A stretch of DNA of 64,000 bases from positions 1 to 64,000 of the forward strand of contig JAJUFC010000005.1 in NCBI GenBank assembly GCA_029263855.1. Direction: 5' to 3'. The notes beneath the pieces were generated by a model. That model made no database searches, had not been told where the DNA came from, and saw nothing but the letters and a program-made list of their open reading frames with translations. The position numbers and the translations under genes are program-made. Positions within the stretch are counted from its first letter, which is position 1. Each line of letters begins with the position of its first letter. The stretch is from Candidatus Thermochlorobacteriaceae bacterium. Its GTDB lineage: Bacteria; Bacteroidota; Chlorobiia; Chlorobiales; Thermochlorobacteraceae. Below are positions 43,801 to 51,651 of this stretch, one piece after another.

Positions 43801-45570
43801 ACGATTCTCTTCAATGGCTCACGCTGTTATGACCCCGACGGCGACGCGCTCAAATTCTTCTGGGATTTCGGCGATGGCAAAACCTCAACCGAAACCGCCC
43901 CAGCTCATACCTACACGAAGCCTGGTCAATACAGCGTCTCGCTTCGTTTGGAAGACGGCTTTTCCAAAGAGCCAACAGTTGCCATTATTCCCGTTTTCAT
44001 CGGAGGCTCGCCGCTTGCGATTCCATCGTTCACGGACACAACCGTTTGCGTTCAAGCGATGCTCACGTTCGACGGAAGCCGAAGCGTCAATCCCGTTGGC
44101 GCGATTGGCTCTTACGCTTGGGATTTCGGCGACGGCGAAACGGCGTTAGGGCAAACGGTTCAACACATTTACTCCAAGCCCGGCACGTATAGCGTCGCCT
44201 TGACGGTCGTCGGCACGGAAGGCGTGGCGAAGCGCGGCAAGTGTAGCAACGTGAGCCAATCCTCCGCCATCGTGCGCGTGGTGGCAGGACCGATTGCCGA
44301 GTTCAATCATCAAAATTGGGTTGCCGTTGGCGACACGGTTCTGCTTGACGCTTCGGTTTCAAGCGCGAGCGACAACATCGTTTCTTATCGTTGGGAAATC
44401 GACGGCGACACCTTGAAGCAAGGCGAGAGCGACAAGTTCAACCGCGTTGGCGTTAGAACGACCCATATCTTCAAAAAGCATGGCGTTTATCCGATTACGC
44501 TTGCGATTGAGACCGATTCAAAAGCTTCTTGCCGAAGCGCGAGCGTTACGAAATATGTTCGCGTCAATGCGCCGCCAATGCTTGTTGCTTCTGTTCCGAA
44601 AGCCGTCGCCGTTAGCGAGCGATTCCTGCTCGATGCGTCTCAATCGTCTGACCCCGACGGCATCGTCGTGAAATACGAGTGGAAAGCGGACGGAAAGGTT
44701 ATCGGCGCAACGCCGAAAGTCGCGCACTTGTTTGACACTCATGGCAATCATCGCATCGACATTACCATCACCGACGACTCCCCAACGCGCACCAATTCCG
44801 CAACGCAAGCCTTTAACGTCTTTGCTAACGCCGCGCCAAAGCCTGAAATCACGCTTCCCTCGCCCGTCTATGAAAACGAATTGATTACGCTCTCGCCAAA
44901 ACCGCTTCAAGACTCCGACGGCGATACGCTTCGCTTCACCTGGCTGATTAATCAAAAACCTTATTCCGCCGATTCCGTGAGATTTTCTGCGGGACGGCAC
45001 GTCGTTCAACTCACCGCCGACGACCGACGCAACCTTGCCAACTCTCGCGATTCGGTGATAAAAGAAATTCAAGTCGCGCCATCGCCGCCGTTCCCGTCCT
45101 CGCTTCCGAAACATATCATACAAGGCACGTCCATCGAGATGCGAAAACTCTTTGAAACCAACGCGATTGGCTTCGTGAACGGAAACGACATCGCGCCGTC
45201 GTTTCAAGCCACCACGCTCGGCAAAAACGAGTTGAAATTAGGTTGGAAACCACGCGAGGCGATTTTGAAAATTGAACTCTATGAACTGACGGTTTGGGAA
45301 AGTTTGAAGTTCGTTGAACAGCCAAAGCCAATAACGCTCGTTTGGAATCCCGCCAATCCGACCGTGATTCTTTCCGCGCCGAAAGTCAATCGCCCCGACT
45401 CCAGCAAGGTGATTTACAAGTGGTCGCAGGGCAAGCGGGTTCTTGGATTCGGCAACAGGCTTGAAGTTCCATTGCGCAAGGGCGAGAACGCGTTCGTCGT
45501 CGAGGCGAGCGAAGAAGGCGTTGAAGGCTCGACCCCAATAAGCGCAACCATCACGGTTATCACGCAATAA
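40801..45570 (+). CDS. Very large secreted protein with about twelve PKD repeats
   Basis: 1,589 residues with a signal peptide (LAFWLCSFFSTAPAQ). Residues 30-370 form a beta-rich region I do not recognise. From about 371 to 1435 there are about twelve PKD or PKD-like repeats of 80-95 residues, opening with motifs such as NAPPVAKITL, NAPPIPRFTL and NRPPVAVVDS and carrying YEWFIDG, LWDFGDGSKA and FFWDFGDGKT. A 150-residue tail follows. It has no type IX sorting domain, unlike the neighbour at 32725, so export and anchoring differ. PKD arrays usually serve as stalks in surface proteins. The start overlaps the FecR stop; the glycosyltransferase begins two bases after its stop. Confidence 0.9.
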   Translation: MKYLLVIRFHFLAFWLCSFFSTAPAQEFSLCISGKSSNNISGINRDYFDYWTKPNADARSAAIRIFDASISPRTGDVIYGKIDTRTSFELFRFSDLYALSDKTLAPKKNAGAKPIFSLSVLDEEQYRNRWEFFSQIEPDSLGYIVRVSASDGNDVNAFKLSVTELTEFSMQSANWELIAIDLSIGTINLPANEEVQLKPFFEDEPPPALSVEGEEGASILLKDDFGNATPLSDATSFWKPVISGEKNHWGLSISRSRKYNFFTITGAKEPALWNLRANVSAIQSAPNVSVVQTPGSACDEVRFSLSDKTLAQRFSQGLVWIAKLPDGEKRATGDTARIAFGKPGAYGAELWIPTLGKFFPKVWVKPFSVRINAPPVAKITLDRAVLAPGEFATLAAESSFDPDGDKLRYEWFIDGAIRGTQSRFRFSNVTPNRYKVVLRVIDNATNSPCVSATDTAFITVNSQPYAEIDFPPEFAIKEETPFKAKNARDSEGDSLRYEWSGDGIISDRTKDSVIVLHERHGTYRASLRVSDNAGVSNSSYQTSATYRVNAPPIPRFTLPSLAAPGDLIRLSAAASTDADDRNLSYSWAISDGQAYDERDVAIRFAAPGDYDVTLTVDDGHGVSNSSQSLTLPIHINFPPVPNIDAVEKSTVARQTFSARATTDGDDSTLRYLWDFGDGSKAQGVEATHTYQKSGRYVVTLTVDDGRRQTNSVQKTTREFRLFRYPTAKFNAPALAEPNKPIFLDARQSVAPEGNISRYEWFVDGNKIAEGDTATIFIADSGDHDLRLVVKDDSGFEEAQSVTTKKIHLNYAPTPKWSVSSLVVSPNQPVAFDASRSSDRDGKIKSFFWQFADGSTATGAIVKKQFANSGVQPFTLTVNDGQGFENSKQSVQGQVLINSSPIIVTETAIRANTRRILLDASKSYDIDKHALSFEWLFPDGSTNSGATFFWDAPSDGVHFITLTADDEQNVANSKTRETVKILINRPPVAVVDSLVEACTGQTILFNGSRCYDPDGDALKFFWDFGDGKTSTETAPAHTYTKPGQYSVSLRLEDGFSKEPTVAIIPVFIGGSPLAIPSFTDTTVCVQAMLTFDGSRSVNPVGAIGSYAWDFGDGETALGQTVQHIYSKPGTYSVALTVVGTEGVAKRGKCSNVSQSSAIVRVVAGPIAEFNHQNWVAVGDTVLLDASVSSASDNIVSYRWEIDGDTLKQGESDKFNRVGVRTTHIFKKHGVYPITLAIETDSKASCRSASVTKYVRVNAPPMLVASVPKAVAVSERFLLDASQSSDPDGIVVKYEWKADGKVIGATPKVAHLFDTHGNHRIDITITDDSPTRTNSATQAFNVFANAAPKPEITLPSPVYENELITLSPKPLQDSDGDTLRFTWLINQKPYSADSVRFSAGRHVVQLTADDRRNLANSRDSVIKEIQVAPSPPFPSSLPKHIIQGTSIEMRKLFETNAIGFVNGNDIAPSFQATTLGKNELKLGWKPREAILKIELYELTVWESLKFVEQPKPITLVWNPANPTVILSAPKVNRPDSSKVIYKWSQGKRVLGFGNRLEVPLRKGENAFVVEASEEGVEGSTPISATITVITQ

Positions 45571-45572
45571 TT

Positions 45573-47255
45573 ATGAATCGAACAACCCGCATTACCATTT
45601 GGATTGTCCTTATTGCCGCGCTCACCTTCATTCCGTTTCTCGGCTTTACGCGGCTCTTCGATTGGGACGAAGTGAATTTCGCCGAATCCGCTCGCGAGAT
45701 GATGGTTACAGGCGATTACAGCCGCGTGCAAGTCAACTTTCAACCGTTTTGGGAAAAGCCGCCGCTCTTTTTTTGGCTGCAAGCGCTCTTTATGCATCTT
45801 TTCGGCATCAACGAATTTGCGGCGCGATTCCCCAACGCGATTTGCGGCATTATCACGCTACTTCTTCTCTTCCGAATCGGCAAAGAAATTCACGACGAGC
45901 GGTTTGGTCTCGTTTGGGCGACGGCGTATTTCGGCTCATTTCTTCCGCACTTCTACTTCAAGAGCGGCATCATCGACCCTTGGTTCAACCTGTTTATTTT
46001 TCTCGGCATTTATTACATCTTCCGCGCAACTTCGCTTGCCATAGACGCTGATAAACAAAAGCGACTTCGGCTCTTCGCACTGTCAGGCTTGTTCATCGGG
46101 CTTGGCATTTTGACGAAAGGTCCCGTCGCGTTTTTAATCTGCACGCTCGTCGCAATCGTTTTCGGCTTGATTGCGCTCGCGAAGACGAAGAAACTGATTG
46201 CGACTTTCCAAGAAGGCGCGATTTACGTCGCGATTGCGTTTCTCGTCTCGACGCTTTGGTATGGCTACGAAGTCATTAAAAATGGCTTTTGGTTTGTTCG
46301 CGAGTTCCTCGTTTATCAAGCGGGGATTTACACGCAGAACATCGCGGGACACGAGCAACCATTTTATTACCATTTCGTCGTTTTGCTCTTCGGCGTGTTT
46401 CCGTCGTCGTTCCTCGCGCTTGCGTCGATCCGCAAAGATGAAATTGACGATGAGCGACAACGCGCCTTCAAACTGTTGATGACGATTTTCTTTTTCGTGC
46501 CGTTCATCGTGTTCTCGATTTCAAAAACGAAAATCGTTCATTACTCTTCTCTTTGCTATTTCGGCATCACCTACCTTGCGGCGCATTACGCTTACCGAGT
46601 GATTCGCGGCGAAGCCAAGTGGACAAACGCGACGACGATTTTTTGTTTGCTCTTTGGCGCAATCGTGGCGGGGCTTCTGGCGTGGTTTCCGCTTGCGGTT
46701 GAATATGGTTGGCTCGCGGAACTCGTCAAGAAAGACCGTCTCGCCGTTGAAATTTTGAAAGCGGACGTGAAGTGGTCGGGCTACGAGTTTTTGGTTGGGG
46801 TTTTGTATTTCGCCTTGCTTGTGGTTGCCACGCTTTTTCTTTTTCGCAAGAAGTTTCAAGCAGGATTTGCAACGCTCTTTTTCTCAACGGCACTGACCAT
46901 GCACCTTTTCACGCTCGCCATCGCGCCAAAGATTGACCAATACGTGCAAGGCGGACCTGTTGCATTCTTTGAGCAACTGCAAAACGAAGACTGCTATGTG
47001 GAAACGCTTGGCTACAAAAGTTACGCGCATCTCTTTTACTTCCGAAAAAAGCCTCCAACAAATCCGCGCACTTCCGACCTCGATTGGCTTTTGAACGGCG
47101 ATATTGACAAACCTGCTTATTTCGTCTCCAAAATCACTCGCGCCGATGAATTTCTCAAACATCCGAATTTGGAAGTCTTGAAAATCGAAGCAGGTTGGGT
47201 GTATTTCCGACGCCTTCCAAAACAAGAGCCTGCTCCAAATCAGTCTAACCTTTGA
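45573..47255 (+). CDS. GT39-type membrane glycosyltransferase (ArnT/PMT-like)
   Basis: 560 residues with about twelve membrane helices. The first loop has FDWDEVNFAESAREMM, the acidic DE motif of GT-C enzymes, followed by FWEKPPLFFWLQALFMHLFG and RFPNAICGI, which are typical of ArnT and the dolichyl-phosphate mannosyltransferases. ILTKGPVAFLI is another family block. Such enzymes move a sugar from a polyprenyl carrier to lipid A, glycan or protein on the outer face. As last gene of the kinase-FecR-PKD operon it might glycosylate the secreted products; that is an inference. It converges with moaE, two bases away. Confidence 0.88.
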   Translation: MNRTTRITIWIVLIAALTFIPFLGFTRLFDWDEVNFAESAREMMVTGDYSRVQVNFQPFWEKPPLFFWLQALFMHLFGINEFAARFPNAICGIITLLLLFRIGKEIHDERFGLVWATAYFGSFLPHFYFKSGIIDPWFNLFIFLGIYYIFRATSLAIDADKQKRLRLFALSGLFIGLGILTKGPVAFLICTLVAIVFGLIALAKTKKLIATFQEGAIYVAIAFLVSTLWYGYEVIKNGFWFVREFLVYQAGIYTQNIAGHEQPFYYHFVVLLFGVFPSSFLALASIRKDEIDDERQRAFKLLMTIFFFVPFIVFSISKTKIVHYSSLCYFGITYLAAHYAYRVIRGEAKWTNATTIFCLLFGAIVAGLLAWFPLAVEYGWLAELVKKDRLAVEILKADVKWSGYEFLVGVLYFALLVVATLFLFRKKFQAGFATLFFSTALTMHLFTLAIAPKIDQYVQGGPVAFFEQLQNEDCYVETLGYKSYAHLFYFRKKPPTNPRTSDLDWLLNGDIDKPAYFVSKITRADEFLKHPNLEVLKIEAGWVYFRRLPKQEPAPNQSNL

Positions 47256-47257
47256 CG

Positions 47258-47668
47258 TCAAGCATGTGCCGATACCCACACATCGCCGTCTTCAAAAATT
47301 TCTTTTTTCCAAATCGGCACAACTTCTTTGAGCGTGTCGATAATAAACTTGCAGGCGGCAAAGGATTCGGCGCGATGTGGTGTCGCAACGGCAATCACAA
47401 CGGCAATTTCGCCGAGCTTCAACTTGCCGACACGGTGCGCGATTGCCACTTTCAGCACAGGAAATTTCGCCTTCGCTTCTTCGGCGATTTCCTGCATCTT
47501 TTTTATCGCCATGGCTTCAAAGGCTTCGTAATCCAACCCGACGACATTTTTTTGCGCGGTTTGATTTCGCACCGTGCCAATAAACACATTGATTGCACCC
47601 GCCTCGTCAGTTTGGACAGCGTTCATCACGGTTTGAACATCGAGTGGCTTATCTGAAATCGTCATCAT
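47258..47668 (-). CDS. moaE: Molybdopterin synthase catalytic subunit
   Basis: MoaE and MoaD turn cyclic pyranopterin phosphate into molybdopterin. The motifs are GAINVFIGTVRNQT, LDYEAFEAMA, HRVGKLKLGEIAVVIAV, HRAESFAACKFIIDTLKEVV and PIWKKEIFEDGDVW, including the conserved active-site Lys residues. 136 residues is normal. The start could be either of two adjacent ATG codons. It follows moaD by 31 bases. Confidence 0.95.
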   Translation of the reverse strand: MMTISDKPLDVQTVMNAVQTDEAGAINVFIGTVRNQTAQKNVVGLDYEAFEAMAIKKMQEIAEEAKAKFPVLKVAIAHRVGKLKLGEIAVVIAVATPHRAESFAACKFIIDTLKEVVPIWKKEIFEDGDVWVSAHA

Positions 47669-47699
47669 CGTTCGCTTTGCATTTTTATCATTATTTAGT

Positions 47700-47942
47700 T
47701 TAGCCGCCGCTCACAGGCGGAATGATAGCAAGTTCGTCTCCATCGTGCAGTTCAGTTTTCAAATCCGCGTAGTCTGTGCCGATGGCGACCATGAGCGTTT
47801 TAACGGTTTGAAATTTTGGATAACGTTCTTTGAGCACATCAAGTACGGTTTGCGCCGTTGCGCCGTCGCCGAGCGTGAGCGTGAGTTCAGAACTGCCAAC
47901 GATTTCGCGCCCAATCGCAAAAAGTTGAACTTTGACCGTCAT
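47700..47942 (-). CDS. moaD: Molybdopterin synthase sulfur carrier subunit
   Basis: An 80-residue ubiquitin-like protein ending in PPVSGG; the terminal Gly-Gly carries the thiocarboxylate that gives sulfur to MoaE. VKVQLFAIGREIVGSSELTL is the usual beta-grasp start and DGDELAIIPPVSGG the usual end. It lies 14 bases after the UDP-glucose dehydrogenase gene and before moaE. Confidence 0.93.
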   Translation of the reverse strand: MTVKVQLFAIGREIVGSSELTLTLGDGATAQTVLDVLKERYPKFQTVKTLMVAIGTDYADLKTELHDGDELAIIPPVSGG

Positions 47943-47956
47943 CGCTTCATTTCATC

Positions 47957-49276
47957 TTAATTGACAACAGGCCTGCCGATGCTGAAGTACTTAAACCCAA
48001 GATGCTTCATTTTCTCGATGTCATAAACGTTGCGTCCGTCAAAAATCAATGGCTCTTTGAGCGTTCTCTTAATTCTCTCAAAGTCAGGATTGCGGAACTC
48101 GTTCCACTCCGTTACGATGATGAGCGCGTCGGCTTCTACAAGCGCATCATATTGCGAAGCGACAAACATGACTTTTCCATCATAAAGTTTGCGCACGTTC
48201 TCGATGGCTTCGGGGTCGAAGGCGGCAATGCTTGCGCCACGTTTGAGCAATTCTTCAATTACAACAAGCGACGGGGCTTCGCGAATGTCGTCGGTGTTCG
48301 GCTTGAACGATAACCCCCAAAGTGCGAATCGCTTTCCTTTTAAGGTCTCGCTTCCGCCAAAATAAGTTTCCAATTTTTGAATAAGCACATGCTTTTGCGC
48401 ATAGTTGACCACTTCAACGGACTTCAAGATTTTGAAATCGTAGCCATATTCTTCCGATGTTTTGATAAGGGCTTGAACATCTTTCGGGAAGCAACTTCCG
48501 CCGTAGCCGACGCCCGAATAAAGAAACTGCTTGCCAATGCGCGAATCGGTGCCGATGCCGCGCCGCACCATATCGACGTTCGCGCCTACTTTTTCGCAGA
48601 TGTTGGCAACTTCGTTCATGAACGAGATTTTGAGCGCAAGCATCGCGTTGGCGGCGTATTTGGTGAGTTCCGCGCTGCGCTCGTCCATCACCAAAATCGG
48701 ATTGCCCTGACGCACAAACGGCTCGTAGAGTTGCTTCATCAGTTCAATCGCTTTTGGCGACGAACTGCCAATGACGACGCGCTCAGGTTTCAGAAAATCA
48801 TCGACCGCCACGCCTTCGCGCAAAAATTCAGGATTGCTCACGACATCAAAGTCATGCTTAGCATTTTCAGCAACAGCGGCGCGCACTTTTTCTGCCGTTC
48901 CAACCGGCACGGTGCTTTTATCAACGATGATTTTGTAGCCATTGAGAAGTTTGCCAATGTCTTTTGCCGCACCGAGCACGTATTTCAAATCCGCTGAACC
49001 GTCTTCACCGGGCGGCGTTGGCAGAGCAAGAAAAATAAAATCGGATTGCTCGACGGCTGATTTTAGGTCGGTCGTAAAATGCAGTCGTTCTTCGCGCAAA
49101 TTGCGTTTGAAGAGCACTTCCAAGCCCGGCTCAAAAATCGTAATTGTGCCGCTCGAGAGTTTCTTTACTTTCTCCTCGACGACATCGACGCAAATGACAT
49201 TGTTTCCTGTTTCGGCAAAGCACGTGCCCGCCACTAATCCGACATAGCCGGTTCCGACGACTGCTATTTTGAACAT
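47957..49276 (-). CDS. ugd: UDP-glucose 6-dehydrogenase
   Basis: The enzyme oxidises UDP-glucose to UDP-glucuronate for surface polysaccharides. The N-terminal Rossmann motif VVGTGYVGLVAGTCFAETG, the linker LALPTPPGEDGSADL, STVPVGTAEKV, NPEFLREGVAVDDF and the catalytic-cysteine loop GVGYGGSCFPKDVQAL are all present. The C-terminal domain has LWGLSFKPNTDDIREAPS. 439 residues is normal. It stands between TPR genes and the moaD/E pair on one strand; these genes may form one transcript. Confidence 0.96.
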   Translation of the reverse strand: MFKIAVVGTGYVGLVAGTCFAETGNNVICVDVVEEKVKKLSSGTITIFEPGLEVLFKRNLREERLHFTTDLKSAVEQSDFIFLALPTPPGEDGSADLKYVLGAAKDIGKLLNGYKIIVDKSTVPVGTAEKVRAAVAENAKHDFDVVSNPEFLREGVAVDDFLKPERVVIGSSSPKAIELMKQLYEPFVRQGNPILVMDERSAELTKYAANAMLALKISFMNEVANICEKVGANVDMVRRGIGTDSRIGKQFLYSGVGYGGSCFPKDVQALIKTSEEYGYDFKILKSVEVVNYAQKHVLIQKLETYFGGSETLKGKRFALWGLSFKPNTDDIREAPSLVVIEELLKRGASIAAFDPEAIENVRKLYDGKVMFVASQYDALVEADALIIVTEWNEFRNPDFERIKRTLKEPLIFDGRNVYDIEKMKHLGFKYFSIGRPVVN

Positions 49277-49297
49277 TTGTTTGATATGGTTTTTAGG

Positions 49298-49864
49298 TTA
49301 GTTGCGCCTTTCAATTTTGCGCAAGAGAGAGCCCGCCATGAAGTTGTTTTTGTCTTTGATTTTCTCGTATTGAATCCGCGCCGAATCTGTTTTTCCAAGT
49401 TCGTAATAGGCGACACCCATGCTGTATTCTGCCTCGACGTAATCTTTTCGCAGTTCAATCGCTTTTTTGTAGGCAGGAATTGCTTGTTCAAATTGTTTGA
49501 GGTTCATATACACGTTGCCCAAGTTGAAAAATGCCTCGTGATTGTTCGGCACAAGCTCGGTGAGTTTTTGAAAGGCGGGCAAGGCTTCTTTGTAGCGTTT
49601 CATTTCAAAATTGGTGATGCCCAAAATGGCTTGCGCCGCTGTATCGTTGGGGTTGAGATCGACGGTTTTTTGAAGTGCCGCAAGTGCTTCCTCATATTGT
49701 TTTTCCGATAAATAAGCCAATCCCAATTTAAAGTGTGCTTTTGCATTGTTCGGTTGCAGATTAACAAGGGCGCGAAGGTTTTGTATGTCTTCTTTGGCAG
49801 TTTGATTCGGTGTGCACCCAAATAGCGTATAAGCCAGCATCGTAACGGCGACAAAGACTTTCAT
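49298..49864 (-). CDS. TPR-repeat lipoprotein
   Basis: A signal peptide ends at the lipobox LFGC-T (Cys at residue 17). About four TPR units follow: AKAHFKLGLAYLSEKQYEEA, TAAQAILGITNFEMKRYKEA, HEAFFNLGNVYMNLKQFEQA and VEAEYSMGVAYYELGKTDSA. It should be a lipid-anchored protein-binding scaffold facing the periplasm. The ATG overlaps the stop of the upstream TPR gene by four bases, so the two are translated together. Confidence 0.88.
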   Translation of the reverse strand: MKVFVAVTMLAYTLFGCTPNQTAKEDIQNLRALVNLQPNNAKAHFKLGLAYLSEKQYEEALAALQKTVDLNPNDTAAQAILGITNFEMKRYKEALPAFQKLTELVPNNHEAFFNLGNVYMNLKQFEQAIPAYKKAIELRKDYVEAEYSMGVAYYELGKTDSARIQYEKIKDKNNFMAGSLLRKIERRN

Positions 49865-50316
49865 GGCTCAATTAAATGTTGAAGTTGTTTGGCGAGCGTG
49901 CTGTCGATTTTCAGGAGCATATCGTAAAGTTCAGAGACTTTGGCTCGTTTTCCCATTCGGTAGTGAATGAACCCAAGCGCAAGGTAGGCTTCGGCAAGGT
50001 CGGGCTTCAAGGCGATGGCTTTCTCGATGGCTTCAAGTGCCTGTTGATTTTTGCCGCTGTCGTCATAGACATTTCCCAAATAAAAATACGCCAATGCGTT
50101 TTCGGGGGCGAGCGTGGTGGCTTTCTCTAAACACGCTTCCGCTTCTTTTAACTTTCCCTTATTGAGGTGCACGCACCCCAATCCAATCAAGGCATCTACA
50201 AAGTCGGGATTATGTGACAGCGATTGTTCGTATTCAGATTGGGCTTCGTTGAATCGTCCTTCCTGAACGTGAATTTCGGCGGATTGAAAATGTGATTGGG
50301 ATTTATCGGAAGGCAT
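49861..50316 (-). CDS. TPR-repeat protein
   Basis: A soluble 151-residue protein starting at ATG 50316 with four TPR-like units, including HFQSAEIHVQEGRFNEAQSE, VDALIGLGCVHLNKGKLKEA, ALAYFYLGNVYDDSGKNQQA and AEAYLALGFIHYRMGKRAKV. It has no signal peptide. An ATG at 50373 is in frame but lies at the end of the tRNA-Asp gene, so the internal start is preferred. It is coupled to the TPR lipoprotein by a four-base overlap. The partner proteins are unknown. Confidence 0.82.
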   Translation of the reverse strand: MPSDKSQSHFQSAEIHVQEGRFNEAQSEYEQSLSHNPDFVDALIGLGCVHLNKGKLKEAEACLEKATTLAPENALAYFYLGNVYDDSGKNQQALEAIEKAIALKPDLAEAYLALGFIHYRMGKRAKVSELYDMLLKIDSTLAKQLQHLIEP

Positions 50317-50375
50317 AGAACTTCGGAAACCATTTTTAGCGGAAGCCTTGTAAGAAATGCTATGCGAAAACATTG

Positions 50376-50449
50376 CGGAGCTGACGGGGCTCGAACCCGC
50401 GACCTCCTACGTGACAGGCAGGCGCTCTAACCAACTGAGCTACAGCTCC
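50376..50449 (-). tRNA. tRNA-Asp (anticodon GTC)
   Basis: On the minus strand the acceptor arms GGAGCTG and CAGCTCC pair, the D arm is GTAGCTCAGTTGGTTAGAGC, the anticodon loop CTGTCAC gives GTC, and the T arm has GGTTCGAGCC. CCA is not encoded. A consensus promoter stands 45 bases upstream. No terminator is visible between it and the TPR genes that follow. Confidence 0.95.
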
Positions 50450-50493
50450 ACTTTTTGTTGCCTTAACTTGATAGGCTCTTCAAAAAAGGATTG

Positions 50494-50525
50494 CAAATAT
50501 AGCGGTCGAAGATTTCGTTTCCAAA
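50494..50525 (-). promoter_or_regulatory. Bacteroidota-type promoter for tRNA-Asp
   Basis: On the minus strand TTTG (50522-50525), a 20-base spacer and TATATTTG (50494-50501). Both elements match the consensus exactly. It lies between the sigma factor gene and the tRNA. Confidence 0.7.
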
Positions 50526-50542
50526 ATCTCTCACAAAAAAAT

Positions 50543-51427
50543 TTAATAGGAGCGAAGTTTTTCGCGAAGCATTTTGTAGAGCATTTCGCGCGCGCGAAAA
50601 ATGTGTGCTTTGACTGTGCCGAGCGGCAAGCGAAGTTCTTCGGCAATTTCTTCGTAAGCCAGTTCCTGCAAGTGCCGCATTTCAATCACCACGCGATATT
50701 TGCTAGGCAGTTGTGCGATGGCTTCCCGCACGAGCTGGTCACGCTGCGACTGCATCACATTCTTTCCCGGCTCTTCGCGCGAATCAGGAATTTCGACATA
50801 ATATTCATCGTCTTTGCTCTTAATCGGATTATCAAGCGAGAAGGTCTTCAATCGTCGCTTGCGGAGGTAGTCGATACTGCTGTTTGTGGCAATGCGATAC
50901 AGCCAAGTGGAAAAGGCATATTCCTTATTGAAATTGGCAATCGAGTTGAAGGCTTTTGAGAAGGACTCCTGAACGAGGTCTTCGACTTCCTCGCTGTTGT
51001 GAACAATTTTCAGAATGAGGCTATAAATCTGATTTCGGTATTTGGAAAGCAGGCGTTTGTAGGCGTTGTCGCGTGCGCGCGGGTCCCCTTCGCGAATATC
51101 GTCGATGAGCTTGTAGTCTTCTTCGCGCGAACTTGGCTTATCTTCCTTCGAGATTTCCGCCTCGACTTCTTTGAGTTCTTGCTCAACTTCTTTGGGCAAC
51201 TCTACTGGCGATTCTTCTTCTACTTCGGCTTTGAGCGCATCGTCTGAACTTTCGTCAAGTTTATCATCGTCAAGTTTATCATCATCAAATTTTTCATCAA
51301 GAAACTTGTCGTCGCGGTCGCCTTCCGACGCTATCAATCGCTTTTTTGATTTTTGAGGTGAAGATTTTTTGTGTGAAGACTTGCGGGCTGTCTTGGTTTT
51401 CGTTGCTTGACCTTGCTTCTTTGCCAT
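50543..51427 (-). CDS. ECF-type RNA polymerase sigma factor with long charged N-terminal extension
   Basis: The C-terminal 185 residues are a sigma-70 family ECF protein: region 2 with IHNSEEVEDLVQES-like and FSTWLYRIATNSSIDYLRK, then region 4 with AIAQLPSKYRVVIEMRHLQE and LRLPLGTVKAHIFRAREML. The first 105 residues are unusual: a Lys/Ser-rich stretch (about 1-40), then an acidic part with a five-residue unit DDKLD repeated about four times, coded by 15-base DNA repeats. No anti-sigma gene is adjacent. Read-through from tRNA-Ser 60 bases upstream is possible. Confidence 0.9.
   Translation of the reverse strand: MAKKQGQATKTKTARKSSHKKSSPQKSKKRLIASEGDRDDKFLDEKFDDDKLDDDKLDESSDDALKAEVEEESPVELPKEVEQELKEVEAEISKEDKPSSREEDYKLIDDIREGDPRARDNAYKRLLSKYRNQIYSLILKIVHNSEEVEDLVQESFSKAFNSIANFNKEYAFSTWLYRIATNSSIDYLRKRRLKTFSLDNPIKSKDDEYYVEIPDSREEPGKNVMQSQRDQLVREAIAQLPSKYRVVIEMRHLQELAYEEIAEELRLPLGTVKAHIFRAREMLYKMLREKLRSY
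51254..51313. repeat. 15-base tandem repeat inside the sigma factor gene
   Basis: Four units of 15 bases. Two are identical (GTCAAGTTTATCATC on the plus strand, at 51254 and 51269); the next two have drifted. They code for the acidic DDKLD-like repeats of the N-terminal extension. A unit length divisible by three keeps the frame. Confidence 0.85.
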
Positions 51428-51487
51428 TTGAGAAACAGGAATGTTTCGGGGCGACGGACGCGTTCATCGCACTTTTGTTATCTCTTG

Positions 51488-51578
51488 CGGAGAAGGGGGG
51501 ATTCGAACCCCCGGTAGCACCTTACGATACTACATCGGTTTAGCAAACCGACGCCTTAAGCCACTCGGCCACCTCTCC
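51488..51578 (-). tRNA. tRNA-Ser (anticodon GCT)
   Basis: On the minus strand the acceptor arms GGAGAGG and CTTCTCC pair (one G-U). The D arm is GGCCGAGTGGCTTAAGGC and the anticodon arm TCGGT-TTGCTAA-ACCGA gives GCT. A long variable arm (about GTAGTATCGTAAGGTGCTAC) is typical of serine tRNAs. The T arm has GGTTCGAATCC. CCA is not encoded. Confidence 0.95.
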
Positions 51579-51595
51579 AATTGAACTATGGATTG

Positions 51596-51626
51596 CGAAT
51601 ATATCACTTTCAAAAGAAACTGCAAG
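51596..51626 (-). promoter_or_regulatory. Promoter-like site for tRNA-Ser
   Basis: On the minus strand CTTG (51623-51626), a 19-base spacer and TATATTCG (51596-51603). One mismatch in each element. The position, 18 bases before the tRNA, matches the tRNA-Pro arrangement. Confidence 0.5.
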
Positions 51627-51651
51627 TCAAACATTCAAATCACGAAAGTTT

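Noticed and set aside
41913-45100. Regular repeats as a possible CRISPR or DNA repeat array
   Set aside because: The periodicity is at protein level (PKD domains); the DNA units differ and there are no constant repeats with spacers.
44518-45207. 229-residue open frame opposite the PKD gene
   Set aside because: Low-complexity Arg/Gly-rich translation on the antisense strand; an effect of base composition.
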